64,000 nucleotides of DNA from contig CAZICM010000005.1 of NCBI GenBank assembly GCA_964537685.1, forward strand, positions 186,001 through 250,000. Direction: 5' to 3'. This DNA comes from CAZICM01 sp964537685 (GTDB lineage: Bacteria; Myxococcota_A; Polyangia; Polyangiales; Polyangiaceae). The notes under the pieces are model-generated. The model had not been told where the DNA came from. It saw only the letters and a list, made by a program, of their open reading frames with translations, and searched no databases. Both the position numbers and the translations under genes were made by a program. Shown one piece after another: positions 1 to 8,071 of this stretch. Each line of letters opens with the position of its first letter. Within the stretch, counting starts at the first letter, position 1.

Positions 1-1310
1 ACCTTTACCCCATCCCACGCCAGCACCACATGGTCCACCGCCCGCCTCGCCTTTTCATCCAGACCCAAGCCGGGACCAATCGCCACCGCGCGTTTTCCCG
101 CGAGCGCTTCATCCAAAGATGGCTCAATCCTATCCAATTCAATCCGCGCCGACATCGTCTCCAGCATACGCGAATCCAGCGAAAGCGCCGCATCGGGCCA
201 AGTGCATACCGTCACAAGCCCAGCCCCAGCCCGCAGCGCCGCCCGCGCCGTCAACAAACTCGCCCCCAGCTTCCCCAGCGAACCCGCCACCACCAGCACA
301 TTCCCCGCCCGGTGCTTATGCGTATTCGCTTCCCGCGCCACAATATACGAACTCACCGTCTCCGTCCTCAACACCTCCGCCACATGCCCCACATGGTTGA
401 GAATCGGCCCATCCGGTACACCCAAATCTACCACATGCACATTGCCCGATAGCCTCGCTCCCTCGGGCGTCAACAACCCAATCTTCAAATGCCCAAATGT
501 CACCGTATCGTCGGCCTGTACCGCAATCCCCATCGGCTCGCCGCTGTCCGCATCCAATCCAGAAGGAATATCCAGCGCCACACAATGACAGCGCGACGCA
601 TTCATCACCCGGATCACCTCCGCCAAATAACCTTCCACCGTCCGGTTTAAACCCGTCCCAAACAGCGCATCCACCAAAATATCCGCCGCCGATAACGCAT
701 CCTCCAAGGGCCTCAGGTTCGCGTGAAAGGGCAATTCGGTGAATTTACCTCCTAAATCGATAAAAGCATCATGATTCACACGGCTCTCGCCCGTCACCTT
801 CTCCGAGCTCCCCGCCAAAAACACATCCACATCCGCGCCCCGCGCCAGCAAATGCCGGGCAACCACAAAACCATCGCCCCCGTTTAATCCAGCCCCGCAC
901 ACCACCACCACCCGCGCATTCAACGGATACCTCGCCGGCTGCCCAGGGCTCGGCACATGCCTCACCGGAAATTGCCGCGCCCGGCTCGCCAAATGCTCCG
1001 CCGCCCTCCGCTGCTCCCGCGTGTCGATATGCGTGTTCAAACCATGCGACGAAGGCGGCTGCCCCCCTTGAACCACAGCTCCCCTCGACAATTGCAAATG
1101 ACCCAAAGCCTGCGCCGAAAAAGGCGAAAGCCCACCCGCCTTCGGCGAACCCAGCGCACGGCTCCGCTGCTGCTCTTCTATCAAGGCCGAAATCACATCG
1201 GCCGCGCCCCGGCCCGCGTTCTCCATCAAAATGGCGCCGGGCACATGAAATACCTCAATGGCATAGCGATCGAAGGCGCGCATCTGCGCCCGCGTAAGCA
1301 CGGGAATCAT
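1..1310 (-). CDS. nnr: Bifunctional NAD(P)HX epimerase/dehydratase, C-terminus cut by window edge
   Basis: Repairs hydrated NAD(P)H in the cytosol: the N-terminal YjeF_N domain epimerises R- to S-NAD(P)HX and the C-terminal ribokinase-like domain dehydrates it using ADP or ATP. About 436 codons are visible before the window edge, so the end of the second domain is missing. The start MIPVLTRAQMRAFDR follows a GGAGAG ribosome site. An epimerase-type loop (CGAGLNGGDGF) and the start of the kinase-like domain (HKHRAGNVLVVAGS) are visible. Between the first helix (VPGAILMENAGRG) and the NGGDG loop there is a long stretch rich in Gln, Arg, Ser and Pro, about 70 residues more than usual. It lies 19 bp downstream of pdxJ, probably in one operon. 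In many bacteria acpS sits between them; it is absent here. Confidence 0.88.
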   Translation of the reverse strand, partial: MIPVLTRAQMRAFDRYAIEVFHVPGAILMENAGRGAADVISALIEEQQRSRALGSPKAGGLSPFSAQALGHLQLSRGAVVQGGQPPSSHGLNTHIDTREQRRAAEHLASRARQFPVRHVPSPGQPARYPLNARVVVVCGAGLNGGDGFVVARHLLARGADVDVFLAGSSEKVTGESRVNHDAFIDLGGKFTELPFHANLRPLEDALSAADILVDALFGTGLNRTVEGYLAEVIRVMNASRCHCVALDIPSGLDADSGEPMGIAVQADDTVTFGHLKIGLLTPEGARLSGNVHVVDLGVPDGPILNHVGHVAEVLRTETVSSYIVAREANTHKHRAGNVLVVAGSLGKLGASLLTARAALRAGAGLVTVCTWPDAALSLDSRMLETMSARIELDRIEPSLDEALAGKRAVAIGPGLGLDEKARRAVDHVVLAWDGVK

Positions 1311-1329
1311 CTCGTCTCTCCCTATTGAC

Positions 1330-2085
1330 TTAGATTCGGGGCCTCAGCGCCACGCCTCTTTGGATCGCGGCCCGCATATCGCGAACCGCCGTCTCCAAAC
1401 CGCAAAATACAGCGTCCGCTATCACCGAATGACCAATATTCACTTCTTCTATTTCGGCGATGGCCGCAACGCTCACCACATTCCTGCGCGTTAACCCATG
1501 CCCCGCCGCCACTTCCATCCCAAGCGCGCGCGCCCTCCGCGCCGCATCCATCAAGCGCTTGAGCTCCGCCGCCGAATGCCCCGTATGCACCACGCCTTCA
1601 TAGGCCGAACAATATTCGCCCGTATGCAGCTCCACCTGCTGCGCCCCAACCTCCGCCGATATATCCATCGACGCATCGTCGGGATTCACAAACAAACTCA
1701 CCTTGATCCCCGCGCCCCTCGCCATCGCAATCGCCTGCTCCACCGCCGCGCGCTGCCCCTTCACATCCAGCCCGCCCTCCGTCGTCCGCTCCTCCCTCCG
1801 CTCGGGCACCAGCGTAATCACATGAGGCCGGATCCGCTCCGCAATCGCGATCATCTCGTCCGTCGCGCCCATCTCCAAATTCAAAATCGTCCCGATCCCC
1901 GCCTTCAGGCGCGCCACATCATCATCGCGGATATGCCTTCGATCCTCGCGCAAATGAGCCGTAATCCCATCGGCCCCCGCGGCCTCGCACACGGCCGCGG
2001 CAAACACAGGATCGGGATAGCGCGTACCCCTCGCATTCCGAACCGTAGCAACATGATCGATATTGATATGAAGGCGCACCGGCAT
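1330..2085 (-). CDS. pdxJ: Pyridoxine 5'-phosphate synthase
   Basis: Last step of de novo vitamin B6 synthesis: condenses 1-deoxy-xylulose 5-phosphate with 3-amino-2-oxopropyl phosphate to pyridoxine 5'-phosphate. The 251 residues match the usual length of the family (about 240-250). The TIM-barrel signature starts at once (INIDHVATVRNARG), with the conserved RYPDP, GADGITAHLREDRRHI, NLEMG, TLVPERREERTTEGG and HTGEY segments and the final GHSVIADA phosphate-binding loop. The ATG gives MPVRLHINIDH, a standard N-terminus. It is followed 19 bp downstream by nnr and is probably cotranscribed with it. No feature looks abnormal. Confidence 0.97.
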   Translation of the reverse strand: MPVRLHINIDHVATVRNARGTRYPDPVFAAAVCEAAGADGITAHLREDRRHIRDDDVARLKAGIGTILNLEMGATDEMIAIAERIRPHVITLVPERREERTTEGGLDVKGQRAAVEQAIAMARGAGIKVSLFVNPDDASMDISAEVGAQQVELHTGEYCSAYEGVVHTGHSAAELKRLMDAARRARALGMEVAAGHGLTRRNVVSVAAIAEIEEVNIGHSVIADAVFCGLETAVRDMRAAIQRGVALRPRI

Positions 2086-2131
2086 GGGCGCCGACTCTAT
2101 CAGCGAACGCTTCTAAAGTTCAGCTTGCTAA

Positions 2132-2524
2132 TTAAAGCTCGGCCTTTGAAATCCCAAGCTTCGCCTGCTGCTCTGCCACCGCCTTCACCTCGGCCTCGCA
2201 GTCCTTCAGCAGCTCATCAAACTTCACCCCGATGCTGATGGACCACATATCCACCAAGTCCTGGCTCCGCTTTTCACAGCGCATGATCTGCCCCTGCACC
2301 ACCCGCGGATTGGTGTCGTCGAGGATGTACAGGCTTAGCTTTACCTTCGCGCCGACTTTTAGTTTTGAACGCGCAAACAGAAGCGCGCCCGACACACTCA
2401 AGTCGCGGATGATGGCCAGATTGGCCTCGCCCTCGCTGCCTTCCACTTCAATCTCGGCCGGAAAACAAGCGATATGCCGTACGTCGGCCCTGCGGTCTTC
2501 GGGATTGCCCTGTGCTTCGCTCAT
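2132..2524 (-). CDS. Small PilZ-domain protein
   Basis: A 130-residue protein made of essentially one PilZ domain, a family that often binds cyclic di-GMP and relays it to motility or surface functions. The N-terminal arginines (NPEDRRADVRH) and the DLSVSG motif near residue 45 resemble the RxxxR and D/NxSxxG ligand-binding motifs, followed by beta strands (ALLFARSKLKVGAKVKLSLYI) and a C-terminal helix. Myxococcota carry many such stand-alone PilZ proteins, and many no longer bind the nucleotide. It lies 46 bp upstream of pdxJ on the same strand and may share a transcript with pdxJ-nnr, although the functions are unrelated. The ATG (MSEAQGNPEDRR) is the only sensible start. Confidence 0.8.
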   Translation of the reverse strand: MSEAQGNPEDRRADVRHIACFPAEIEVEGSEGEANLAIIRDLSVSGALLFARSKLKVGAKVKLSLYILDDTNPRVVQGQIMRCEKRSQDLVDMWSISIGVKFDELLKDCEAEVKAVAEQQAKLGISKAEL

Positions 2525-2800
2525 GGTTCTCGTGCTTGACCCAAAAAGGGCAGTTCAGACTAAGGGGTTCGCGCTGTATGGCCAATAGCGAAGTATTCGC
2601 CTCCTCGTGGTCCTACAATGCCCTTCTTTTTCTCTAAAAGGTCCCTACAAGAGCTTGACTTGCCGTTTTAGAAAACAAAAACGCCTCCTCGAGCATTTGT
2701 AAGGACCTTTTTCTGAAACGAAAACGCCTATGCAAACCCTTGAGAACGGCTTTTTTGGAAAAAGAACGGCAGCTCGTCGGCCCGAGGAGAGCTCTGGACA
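2525..2800. other. Intergenic region with repeated terminator-like arms
   Basis: Lies between the PilZ gene and the htpG terminator and holds no convincing ORF. The decamer CGCCTCCTCG occurs at about 2600, 2692 and 2809, the last inside the htpG terminator. The minus-strand motif AGGCGTTTT with a T-rich follow-up occurs three times (near 2690, 2725 and 2807). An inverted repeat pairs AAAAGGTCCCTACAA near 2637 with TTGTAAGGACCTTTT near 2698-2712. The promoter of the PilZ gene should lie here, but I could not pick one confidently. Confidence 0.5.
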
Positions 2801-2837
2801 AAACAAAACGCCTCCTCGGATGGACGAGAAGGCGTTT
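2801..2837 (-). terminator. Rho-independent terminator of htpG
   Basis: On the minus strand, 14 bases after the htpG stop codon, AAACGCCTTCTCG (2825-2837) pairs with CGAGGAGGCGTTT (2806-2818) across a 6-base loop with one imperfect pair, followed by TGTTTTG. This is a strong intrinsic terminator layout. Confidence 0.85.
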
Positions 2838-2850
2838 CCTGGAAAAAAGA

Positions 2851-4770
2851 TCAAGCGTCGACGGCCGCGGAACTCACCTGAACCAAGAGTTCCTGAATGC
2901 GAGCGACCAGCTTCGCCGGATCTTGCACGACCCCCTCGGTCAGCAGCGCCTGATCGAGAAGCAGCTCCGACCACGCCTTAACGCGATCGGACCCGGGCTC
3001 TTTCTGAGCGAGCGTATTGATGTTTTTCACAATTTGATGATCGGGATTCAGCTCCAAAATGCGCTTCGTCTCTTGGGTGCGCTCATCGATCATCTTCATG
3101 ATGCGCTCGAAGTTCGCGCCGGGATCGCCCTCATCGGCCACCAGCACACTCGCGCTATCGGTGAGCCGCTTGGACAGCCTCACATCCTTCACCCGATCGC
3201 CCAGCGCAGCCTTCACCGCCGCAACGGCCGCATCAAGAGGCGCCTCATCGGCCTTCTTCTCCTCGGGCAAATCGGGCAGATCGACATCGCCGTGCGCCAC
3301 GCTCTTCAGCTTGCGCTTGTCGTATTCGTGCACCGAGCGGGCCACCCATTCGTCGATGGCGTCCGTGAAAAACAGCACATCGAAACCCCGCTTTCTAAAG
3401 GCTTCCAGATGAGGACTGCGCTCCACGCCGCGCCGGCCCGGACCTGCGATGTAGTAAATCTCGCGCTGGCTCTCGGGCATCGCCGCCACATATTGCTTGA
3501 ACGATGACAGCTTCCCCGGCTCGCCATTCATCGTCTCGAAGCGCACGAGTTCGAGCAGCACATCTTTGTTCTTCCAATCCATGGACACGCCCTCTTTGAG
3601 CACGCGCCCGAACTCTTTCCAGAAGGTCTCGTAGCGCTCTGGATTGCTATCGGAGAGCTCTTTAAACGCCTTCAGCACCTGCTTGGTAATCTGCTGCTCA
3701 ATCTTGTACAGCGCCTGATTCTCCTGAAGCATCTCGCGCGAAACATTCAGCGACAGATCTTCGGAGTCGACCACGCCGCGCAAAAAGCGCAGATAGATCG
3801 GCGAGAGTTTGTCGCACTCTTCAACGATCAAAATACGCTTTGCATACAGCCTCAGCGCGCGCCTATCGCGGTTGAACATATCGTGGGGCGCCTTCTCGGG
3901 CACATAGAGCAGCGCGTGAAACTGCACCGGCGCATCCACCGAATAGTGCACATGCAAGAAGGGCGTTTCGCCTTCGTGGCCGCCCGTTAAATGCCTAAAA
4001 AACTCGGCATGCTGCTCTTCGCTGACCTGCGATTTGGGCATGGCCCACAGCGCCGAAGAACGGTTGGAAAGCTCTTCGTTCACATAGATAGGAAACTGAA
4101 CGAAGTCCGAATATTTTCGGATGATGTCTTTGATGCGGTAAGCCTTGGCGAACTCGCGCGCGTCTTCGTGCAGATGCAGAACGATTTCCGTTCCGGGCTC
4201 CGTCCGATCGCCGGACAGAACGGTAAAGGTTCCCTCGCCTGTCGAGCGCCAGATCACCGGCTCGCTTTGAGGCTGCATCGACAAGGTGTGCACATCGACG
4301 CGCGAAGCCACCATAAACGCCGCATAAAAACCGACGCCAAACTGGCCGATTAATTTGGGCGCTCCATCGGCCTTGTCCTTCAGCGCATCGGCATAAGCCT
4401 TTAGAAACTCCACCGTTCCAGAACGGGCGATCGTGCCCAGATTCTGAACGACTTCGTCGCGGCTCATACCGATACCGTTGTCGCGGATCGTCAGCGTACG
4501 GGCCTCTTCATCGAGCTGAATATGAATCGCCGCCTCGCCCGAAGGCTCGCGCGCATCTTTATTGGTCAGCGCCAAAAAACGCCCCTTATCGATGGCATCG
4601 GAGGCGTTGGAAATGAGCTCGCGCAAAAAGACTTCCTTGTTTGCGTAGAGCGAATTGATCACCAGGCTTAGAACCTGTTTCACCTCGGCCTGAAAGGGCA
4701 GCGTCACTGCGCCGCCGCCGGCCTCGTTATCGCTTTCGGAAGGCATCGTGGATGAGTTTTCCGTGCTCAT
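2851..4770 (-). CDS. htpG: Molecular chaperone HtpG (Hsp90)
   Basis: Cytosolic ATP-dependent Hsp90 chaperone of 639 residues, close to the E. coli length of 624. The N-terminal GHKL ATPase domain shows ELISNASDAIDK, DNGIGM and GQFGVGFYA; the middle domain has the expected NVSREMLQENQ stretch and the C-terminal dimerisation region follows. I start it at the ATG of MSTENSSTMP because AGGAAAG precedes it at a good distance; an in-frame extension 45 codons further upstream has an Arg/Pro-rich, non-homologous look. A charged, Ser-rich N-terminal tail of about 20 residues comes before the conserved domain. It diverges from a small ORF and the molybdenum hydroxylase genes and ends in an intrinsic terminator. 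Confidence 0.97.
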   Translation of the reverse strand: MSTENSSTMPSESDNEAGGGAVTLPFQAEVKQVLSLVINSLYANKEVFLRELISNASDAIDKGRFLALTNKDAREPSGEAAIHIQLDEEARTLTIRDNGIGMSRDEVVQNLGTIARSGTVEFLKAYADALKDKADGAPKLIGQFGVGFYAAFMVASRVDVHTLSMQPQSEPVIWRSTGEGTFTVLSGDRTEPGTEIVLHLHEDAREFAKAYRIKDIIRKYSDFVQFPIYVNEELSNRSSALWAMPKSQVSEEQHAEFFRHLTGGHEGETPFLHVHYSVDAPVQFHALLYVPEKAPHDMFNRDRRALRLYAKRILIVEECDKLSPIYLRFLRGVVDSEDLSLNVSREMLQENQALYKIEQQITKQVLKAFKELSDSNPERYETFWKEFGRVLKEGVSMDWKNKDVLLELVRFETMNGEPGKLSSFKQYVAAMPESQREIYYIAGPGRRGVERSPHLEAFRKRGFDVLFFTDAIDEWVARSVHEYDKRKLKSVAHGDVDLPDLPEEKKADEAPLDAAVAAVKAALGDRVKDVRLSKRLTDSASVLVADEGDPGANFERIMKMIDERTQETKRILELNPDHQIVKNINTLAQKEPGSDRVKAWSELLLDQALLTEGVVQDPAKLVARIQELLVQVSSAAVDA

Positions 4771-4908
4771 GGTCGGTCTTTCCTCGGTCTTGAATCCCAC
4801 ACAGAGGTGTTCGCGCGCGTCCCGTACACGTTTTTCAGTGTCGCGGCCACCGGGAAGCGGTGACGGCCATCCCGGGCGCGTGCGACAATCGCCTCGGCGA
4901 GGCACGAA

Positions 4909-5073
4909 ATGGATCCGAATGAGCTAAAGGACAAGCCCCTGATCATCGATAAATTAAATCCGGAGCTCGGCGCCAAGGTGGTGAAGGCCGTGGCGGACGA
5001 CATGGAGAGGGCCAAAAAGAAGGCCGAGGAAGAAAAACAAAAGAAGCAGAAGCAAGATAAAGACAAGGGCTGA
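4909..5073 (+). CDS. Small charged hypothetical protein (54 aa)
   Basis: A 54-residue ORF from ATG to TGA in the divergent region between htpG and the molybdenum hydroxylase genes. The first half (MDPNELKDKPLIIDKLNPEL) is ordinary and the second half is a Lys/Glu/Gln-rich helix (ERAKKKAEEEKQKKQKQDKDKG), probably a short coiled coil or a disordered basic tail. A GAGG sits about 8 bases upstream of the ATG. It ends 35 bp before the iron-sulfur subunit gene, so it could be the first gene of that operon. I do not recognise a family. It could be a chance ORF; the organised codon pattern and the ribosome site favour a real gene. Confidence 0.5.
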   Translation: MDPNELKDKPLIIDKLNPELGAKVVKAVADDMERAKKKAEEEKQKKQKQDKDKG

Positions 5074-5108
5074 TAGGGCGGGATGCTAAAAGCGCCTTCC
5101 AAGAACGC

Positions 5109-5714
5109 ATGAAGACCGAGCGCTTGATCCCGATGACCCTTGTGATGGAGGGCGTGCCCGTGCGGATATCTGTTCCGCCGCGGCGCACATTGCTGGAAGT
5201 CCTCCGTTACGATTTAGATTTAATCGGCACCAAACAGGGCTGCGATAAAGGCGATTGCGGCGCGTGCACGGTGATTGTGGATGGCAAGGCCGTGCTGTCG
5301 TGCCTGATGCTGGCGCTGGATGCGGACGGCTGCGAAGTGAAGACCGTTGAAATGCTGAAAGGCGTGCCGCATCTCGATCCCCTGCTGGATTGTTTCGATC
5401 AGGTGGGAGGCGGGCAATGCGGCTTTTGCACGCCGGGGATGCTGATGAGCGCGACGGCGCTTTTGGACAGGAATCCCGAGCCTTCGCGCGAGCAGATCCA
5501 AGTGGCGATTTCGGGCAATCTCTGCCGCTGCACGGGCTATGGCCGCATTATCGATGCGGTGGAGCTGGCGGCGAAGATCCGGCGGGGCGAGGCGCAGGGC
5601 AGCCAAGATTTACCGGGCACCGAATGTGTTCCTCCGCCTCTGCCTCCCAACGCGCGAAAGGCGCCAAAAGACGGCACAGCGCGCCCCGCTCAAAAACCGG
5701 GAGACGCCCAATGA
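5109..5714 (+). CDS. hcrC: [2Fe-2S] subunit of 4-hydroxybenzoyl-CoA reductase-like molybdenum hydroxylase
   Basis: Electron-transfer subunit with two [2Fe-2S] clusters. The plant-ferredoxin-type cluster uses Cys45, Cys50, Cys53 and Cys65 (GCDKGDCGAC ... SC); the second uses Cys104, Cys107, Cys139 and Cys141 (QCGFCTPG and GNLCRCTGY). The core of about 160 residues is the normal length for xanthine dehydrogenase-family small subunits; a Pro/Lys-rich tail of about 40 residues is extra. Its stop overlaps the start of the molybdenum subunit as ATGA, so translation is probably coupled. The specific assignment rests on the FAD subunit two genes downstream; alone it could be any coxS/xdhC-type protein. 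Confidence 0.85.
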   Translation: MKTERLIPMTLVMEGVPVRISVPPRRTLLEVLRYDLDLIGTKQGCDKGDCGACTVIVDGKAVLSCLMLALDADGCEVKTVEMLKGVPHLDPLLDCFDQVGGGQCGFCTPGMLMSATALLDRNPEPSREQIQVAISGNLCRCTGYGRIIDAVELAAKIRRGEAQGSQDLPGTECVPPPLPPNARKAPKDGTARPAQKPGDAQ

Positions 5715-8059
5715 GCGATTCAAAGAACGGCGATTTGCCTCGGGACAAGCCTGGTCATTCCAATGGATTGGTAGGAAGGCGAACGCGGGCCTTGCTTGCG
5801 CCGCGCATTAGCGGCCAAGTCCGCTACACCGACGATATTCATCTGCCGCGCATGCTGTTTGGGCGCTTGGTGCGAAGTCCTCATCCGCATGCGCGCATCG
5901 TGCGGATCAACGCGGAAAAGGCGCTTTCCATCCCGGGCGTGATTGCGGTGATTACGGGCAAAGACATGCCCGAGCGATTTGGCATCATTCCGTGGACGCC
6001 GGACGAATACCCGCTTGCCCTAGAAAAAGCGCGTTTTGTAGGCGATGCGGTGGCCGCGGTGGCTGCGGTGGACGAGCGGCTTGCGCATGAGGCGGCCGAT
6101 TTAATCGACGTCGAGTACGAGATTTTGCCCTCGGCGACGGATTTGAAAACGGCGATAGATCGCCCGGAAATCGGCCTGGGCGTAAACGGCAAGGACAATA
6201 TCTCCAAAGAGGTGAGCCTTGAATTTGGGCAGGTGGACGAGCAACTGGCCCAATCCGATGTAATTGTTGAAGGGGATTATTTTTATGAAGGCTCGGCGCA
6301 TGTTCCGATTGAAACCCACTGTGCCATTGGCCAATACGATAAAAATGGATTATTAACGGTATGGTCGGCGACGCAGGTTCCGCATTACCTTCACCGGGAA
6401 CTGTCGCGGGTGTTGAGGCTCTCGCCCACGCGGATCCGGGTGATTCAGCCGCCGATAGGAGGGGCATTTGGCGGAAAGAGCGAACCTTTTAGTTTAGAAT
6501 TCTGCGCGGCGAAATTGGCGATGATCACAGGCCGCCCGGTAAAGTTTTTATATACGCGCGAAGAAGAATTCTATGCCCACAGGGGGCGCCATCCCATGCA
6601 GATATCGATGAAGGTAGGCGCTAAAAAAGACGGCACGCTATGCGCGGTGGACGCCAAGACATCGATCGATGGAGGCGCTTATTCATCTTTTGGATTGGTG
6701 ACGGCCTATTATTCGGGGCAATTGCTCACCTTGCCTGCCTTTGCTCAAAGTTATCGTTTCAATTCAACGCGATATTTTACCAATAAACCGCCCTGTGGCC
6801 CAAAACGAGGCCATGGAAGCGTGCAGCCCCGTTTTGCCTTTGAAGTATCGCTCGATAAAATTGCCGAGCGGCTTGGGATGGATCCCATTGAATTAAGGCG
6901 GCGAAACCTGGTGGAAGGACATTCCAAGACCATTAACGGAATGCGTGTAACATCCAATGGTATTGAACAATGCCTAGATGCGGTGGAGCGGGCGAGCGGA
7001 TGGAAAGAACGCTATGGAAAGCTGCCTTATGGCCATGGATTGGGCGTGGCGGTGAGCGCGTATATCAGCGGAACGAATTATCCCATTTACCCCAATCCAA
7101 TGCCTCAGAGCGCGGTTCAATTAAAGGTCGATCGCTCGGGTGTGGTAACGATATTCTCGGGTCAGAGCGAGATTGGGCAAGGCTGCGATACCTTGCTGGC
7201 CATATTGGTGGCGGATGAGCTTGGATTGGATTTAGGGGCGGTCCGGGTGATCTCGGGGGATACCGATTTAACGCCCGTGGATTTAGGTGCTTATTCGTCG
7301 CGCGGAACATTTATGAATGGCAATGCCGCGCTTCATGCGGCCAAACAAATCCGGCAAAAGCTTGTGAGCGCGGTGGCTGAAAAGCTAAATGCATCCCCAA
7401 ACGATATTCTGGTCACGCGGGGAGCGCTGGTCTTGGCGGGCGATCCTTCTCAGGGCATGCCTATTACCGAAGCCATTCAATTGGCGGAAGGCAAGTTTGG
7501 AACGCTGGGCGCGGCGGGCTTTTACAATACGCCGACCTTGGGCGGGGATTACCGGGGAGGCACCATCGGCGCATCGCCCGCTTATTCATTTACGGCGCAT
7601 ATCGCGGAAGTGCGGGTCGATACCGAAACAGGTTTTGTCACCGTTCAAAAGATATGGGTCGCGCATGATTGCGGAAAAGCCATTTGCCCGACCTTGGTGG
7701 AAGGCCAAATGGAAGGCTCGGCCTATATGGGCGCCGCCGAAGCCATTTTCGAAGCGCATGTTATCAATTCCAACGGATTGCACCATGGCCCCAATTTGCT
7801 GGATTATCGCATTCCGACCAGTTTGGATGTTCCCGAATTACAAGCGCTAATTGTTGAATCGCTCGATCCCGAAGGTCCGCGCGGGGCCAAGGAAGCCGGG
7901 GAAGGCCCGCTTCACCCTTCGATTCCGGCCATTTCCAATGCGATTTACAACGCGGTCGGGGTGCGCATGGAGCGCCTGCCCTTTACTCCGGCGCGCGTTC
8001 TTTCGGCGCTCACCCAAAAGCGCAACGAACAAAACCGGCCAAAAGCCGCCGCCGAATAG
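5711..8059 (+). CDS. hcrA: Molybdopterin-binding catalytic subunit, 4-hydroxybenzoyl-CoA reductase-like
   Basis: Catalytic subunit of the xanthine dehydrogenase family, 782 residues, close to the known HcrA size (about 770). An N-terminal a/b hammerhead domain (RISGQVRYTDDIHLP to about residue 140) is followed by the two molybdopterin-binding domains. Visible motifs are GGAFGGKSEP at 250-259, PCGPKRGHG at 361-369, SGQSEIGQGCDT at 483-494 and the Mo-site glutamate in AKEAGEG (Glu731). In 4-hydroxybenzoyl-CoA reductase this subunit removes the para-hydroxyl of 4-hydroxybenzoyl-CoA, giving benzoyl-CoA. The ATG overlaps the stop of the small subunit. Codon use drifts toward ATT/TTA in the middle compared with htpG. 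Related enzymes act on purines, aldehydes or N-heterocycles, so the substrate is inferred from the FAD subunit. Confidence 0.85.
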   Translation: MSDSKNGDLPRDKPGHSNGLVGRRTRALLAPRISGQVRYTDDIHLPRMLFGRLVRSPHPHARIVRINAEKALSIPGVIAVITGKDMPERFGIIPWTPDEYPLALEKARFVGDAVAAVAAVDERLAHEAADLIDVEYEILPSATDLKTAIDRPEIGLGVNGKDNISKEVSLEFGQVDEQLAQSDVIVEGDYFYEGSAHVPIETHCAIGQYDKNGLLTVWSATQVPHYLHRELSRVLRLSPTRIRVIQPPIGGAFGGKSEPFSLEFCAAKLAMITGRPVKFLYTREEEFYAHRGRHPMQISMKVGAKKDGTLCAVDAKTSIDGGAYSSFGLVTAYYSGQLLTLPAFAQSYRFNSTRYFTNKPPCGPKRGHGSVQPRFAFEVSLDKIAERLGMDPIELRRRNLVEGHSKTINGMRVTSNGIEQCLDAVERASGWKERYGKLPYGHGLGVAVSAYISGTNYPIYPNPMPQSAVQLKVDRSGVVTIFSGQSEIGQGCDTLLAILVADELGLDLGAVRVISGDTDLTPVDLGAYSSRGTFMNGNAALHAAKQIRQKLVSAVAEKLNASPNDILVTRGALVLAGDPSQGMPITEAIQLAEGKFGTLGAAGFYNTPTLGGDYRGGTIGASPAYSFTAHIAEVRVDTETGFVTVQKIWVAHDCGKAICPTLVEGQMEGSAYMGAAEAIFEAHVINSNGLHHGPNLLDYRIPTSLDVPELQALIVESLDPEGPRGAKEAGEGPLHPSIPAISNAIYNAVGVRMERLPFTPARVLSALTQKRNEQNRPKAAAE

Positions 8060-8071
8060 AGGGTTTGGACC

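Noticed and set aside
1310..1330. acpS between pdxJ and nnr, as in many bacteria
   Set aside because: The gap is only 19 bp and holds no coding sequence; the gene is not here.
2740..3507. A 255-codon plus-strand frame antisense to htpG
   Set aside because: Overlaps the conserved C-terminal half of HtpG and the terminator; no independent support.
4771..4905. An extended N-terminus for HtpG
   Set aside because: The additional 45 residues are Arg/Pro-rich without homology, and a good ribosome site lies before the internal ATG at 4770.
5892..7064. Open frames antisense or out of frame to the molybdenum subunit gene
   Set aside because: They overlap a gene with clear family motifs and show Arg/Pro-rich composition typical of shadow frames.
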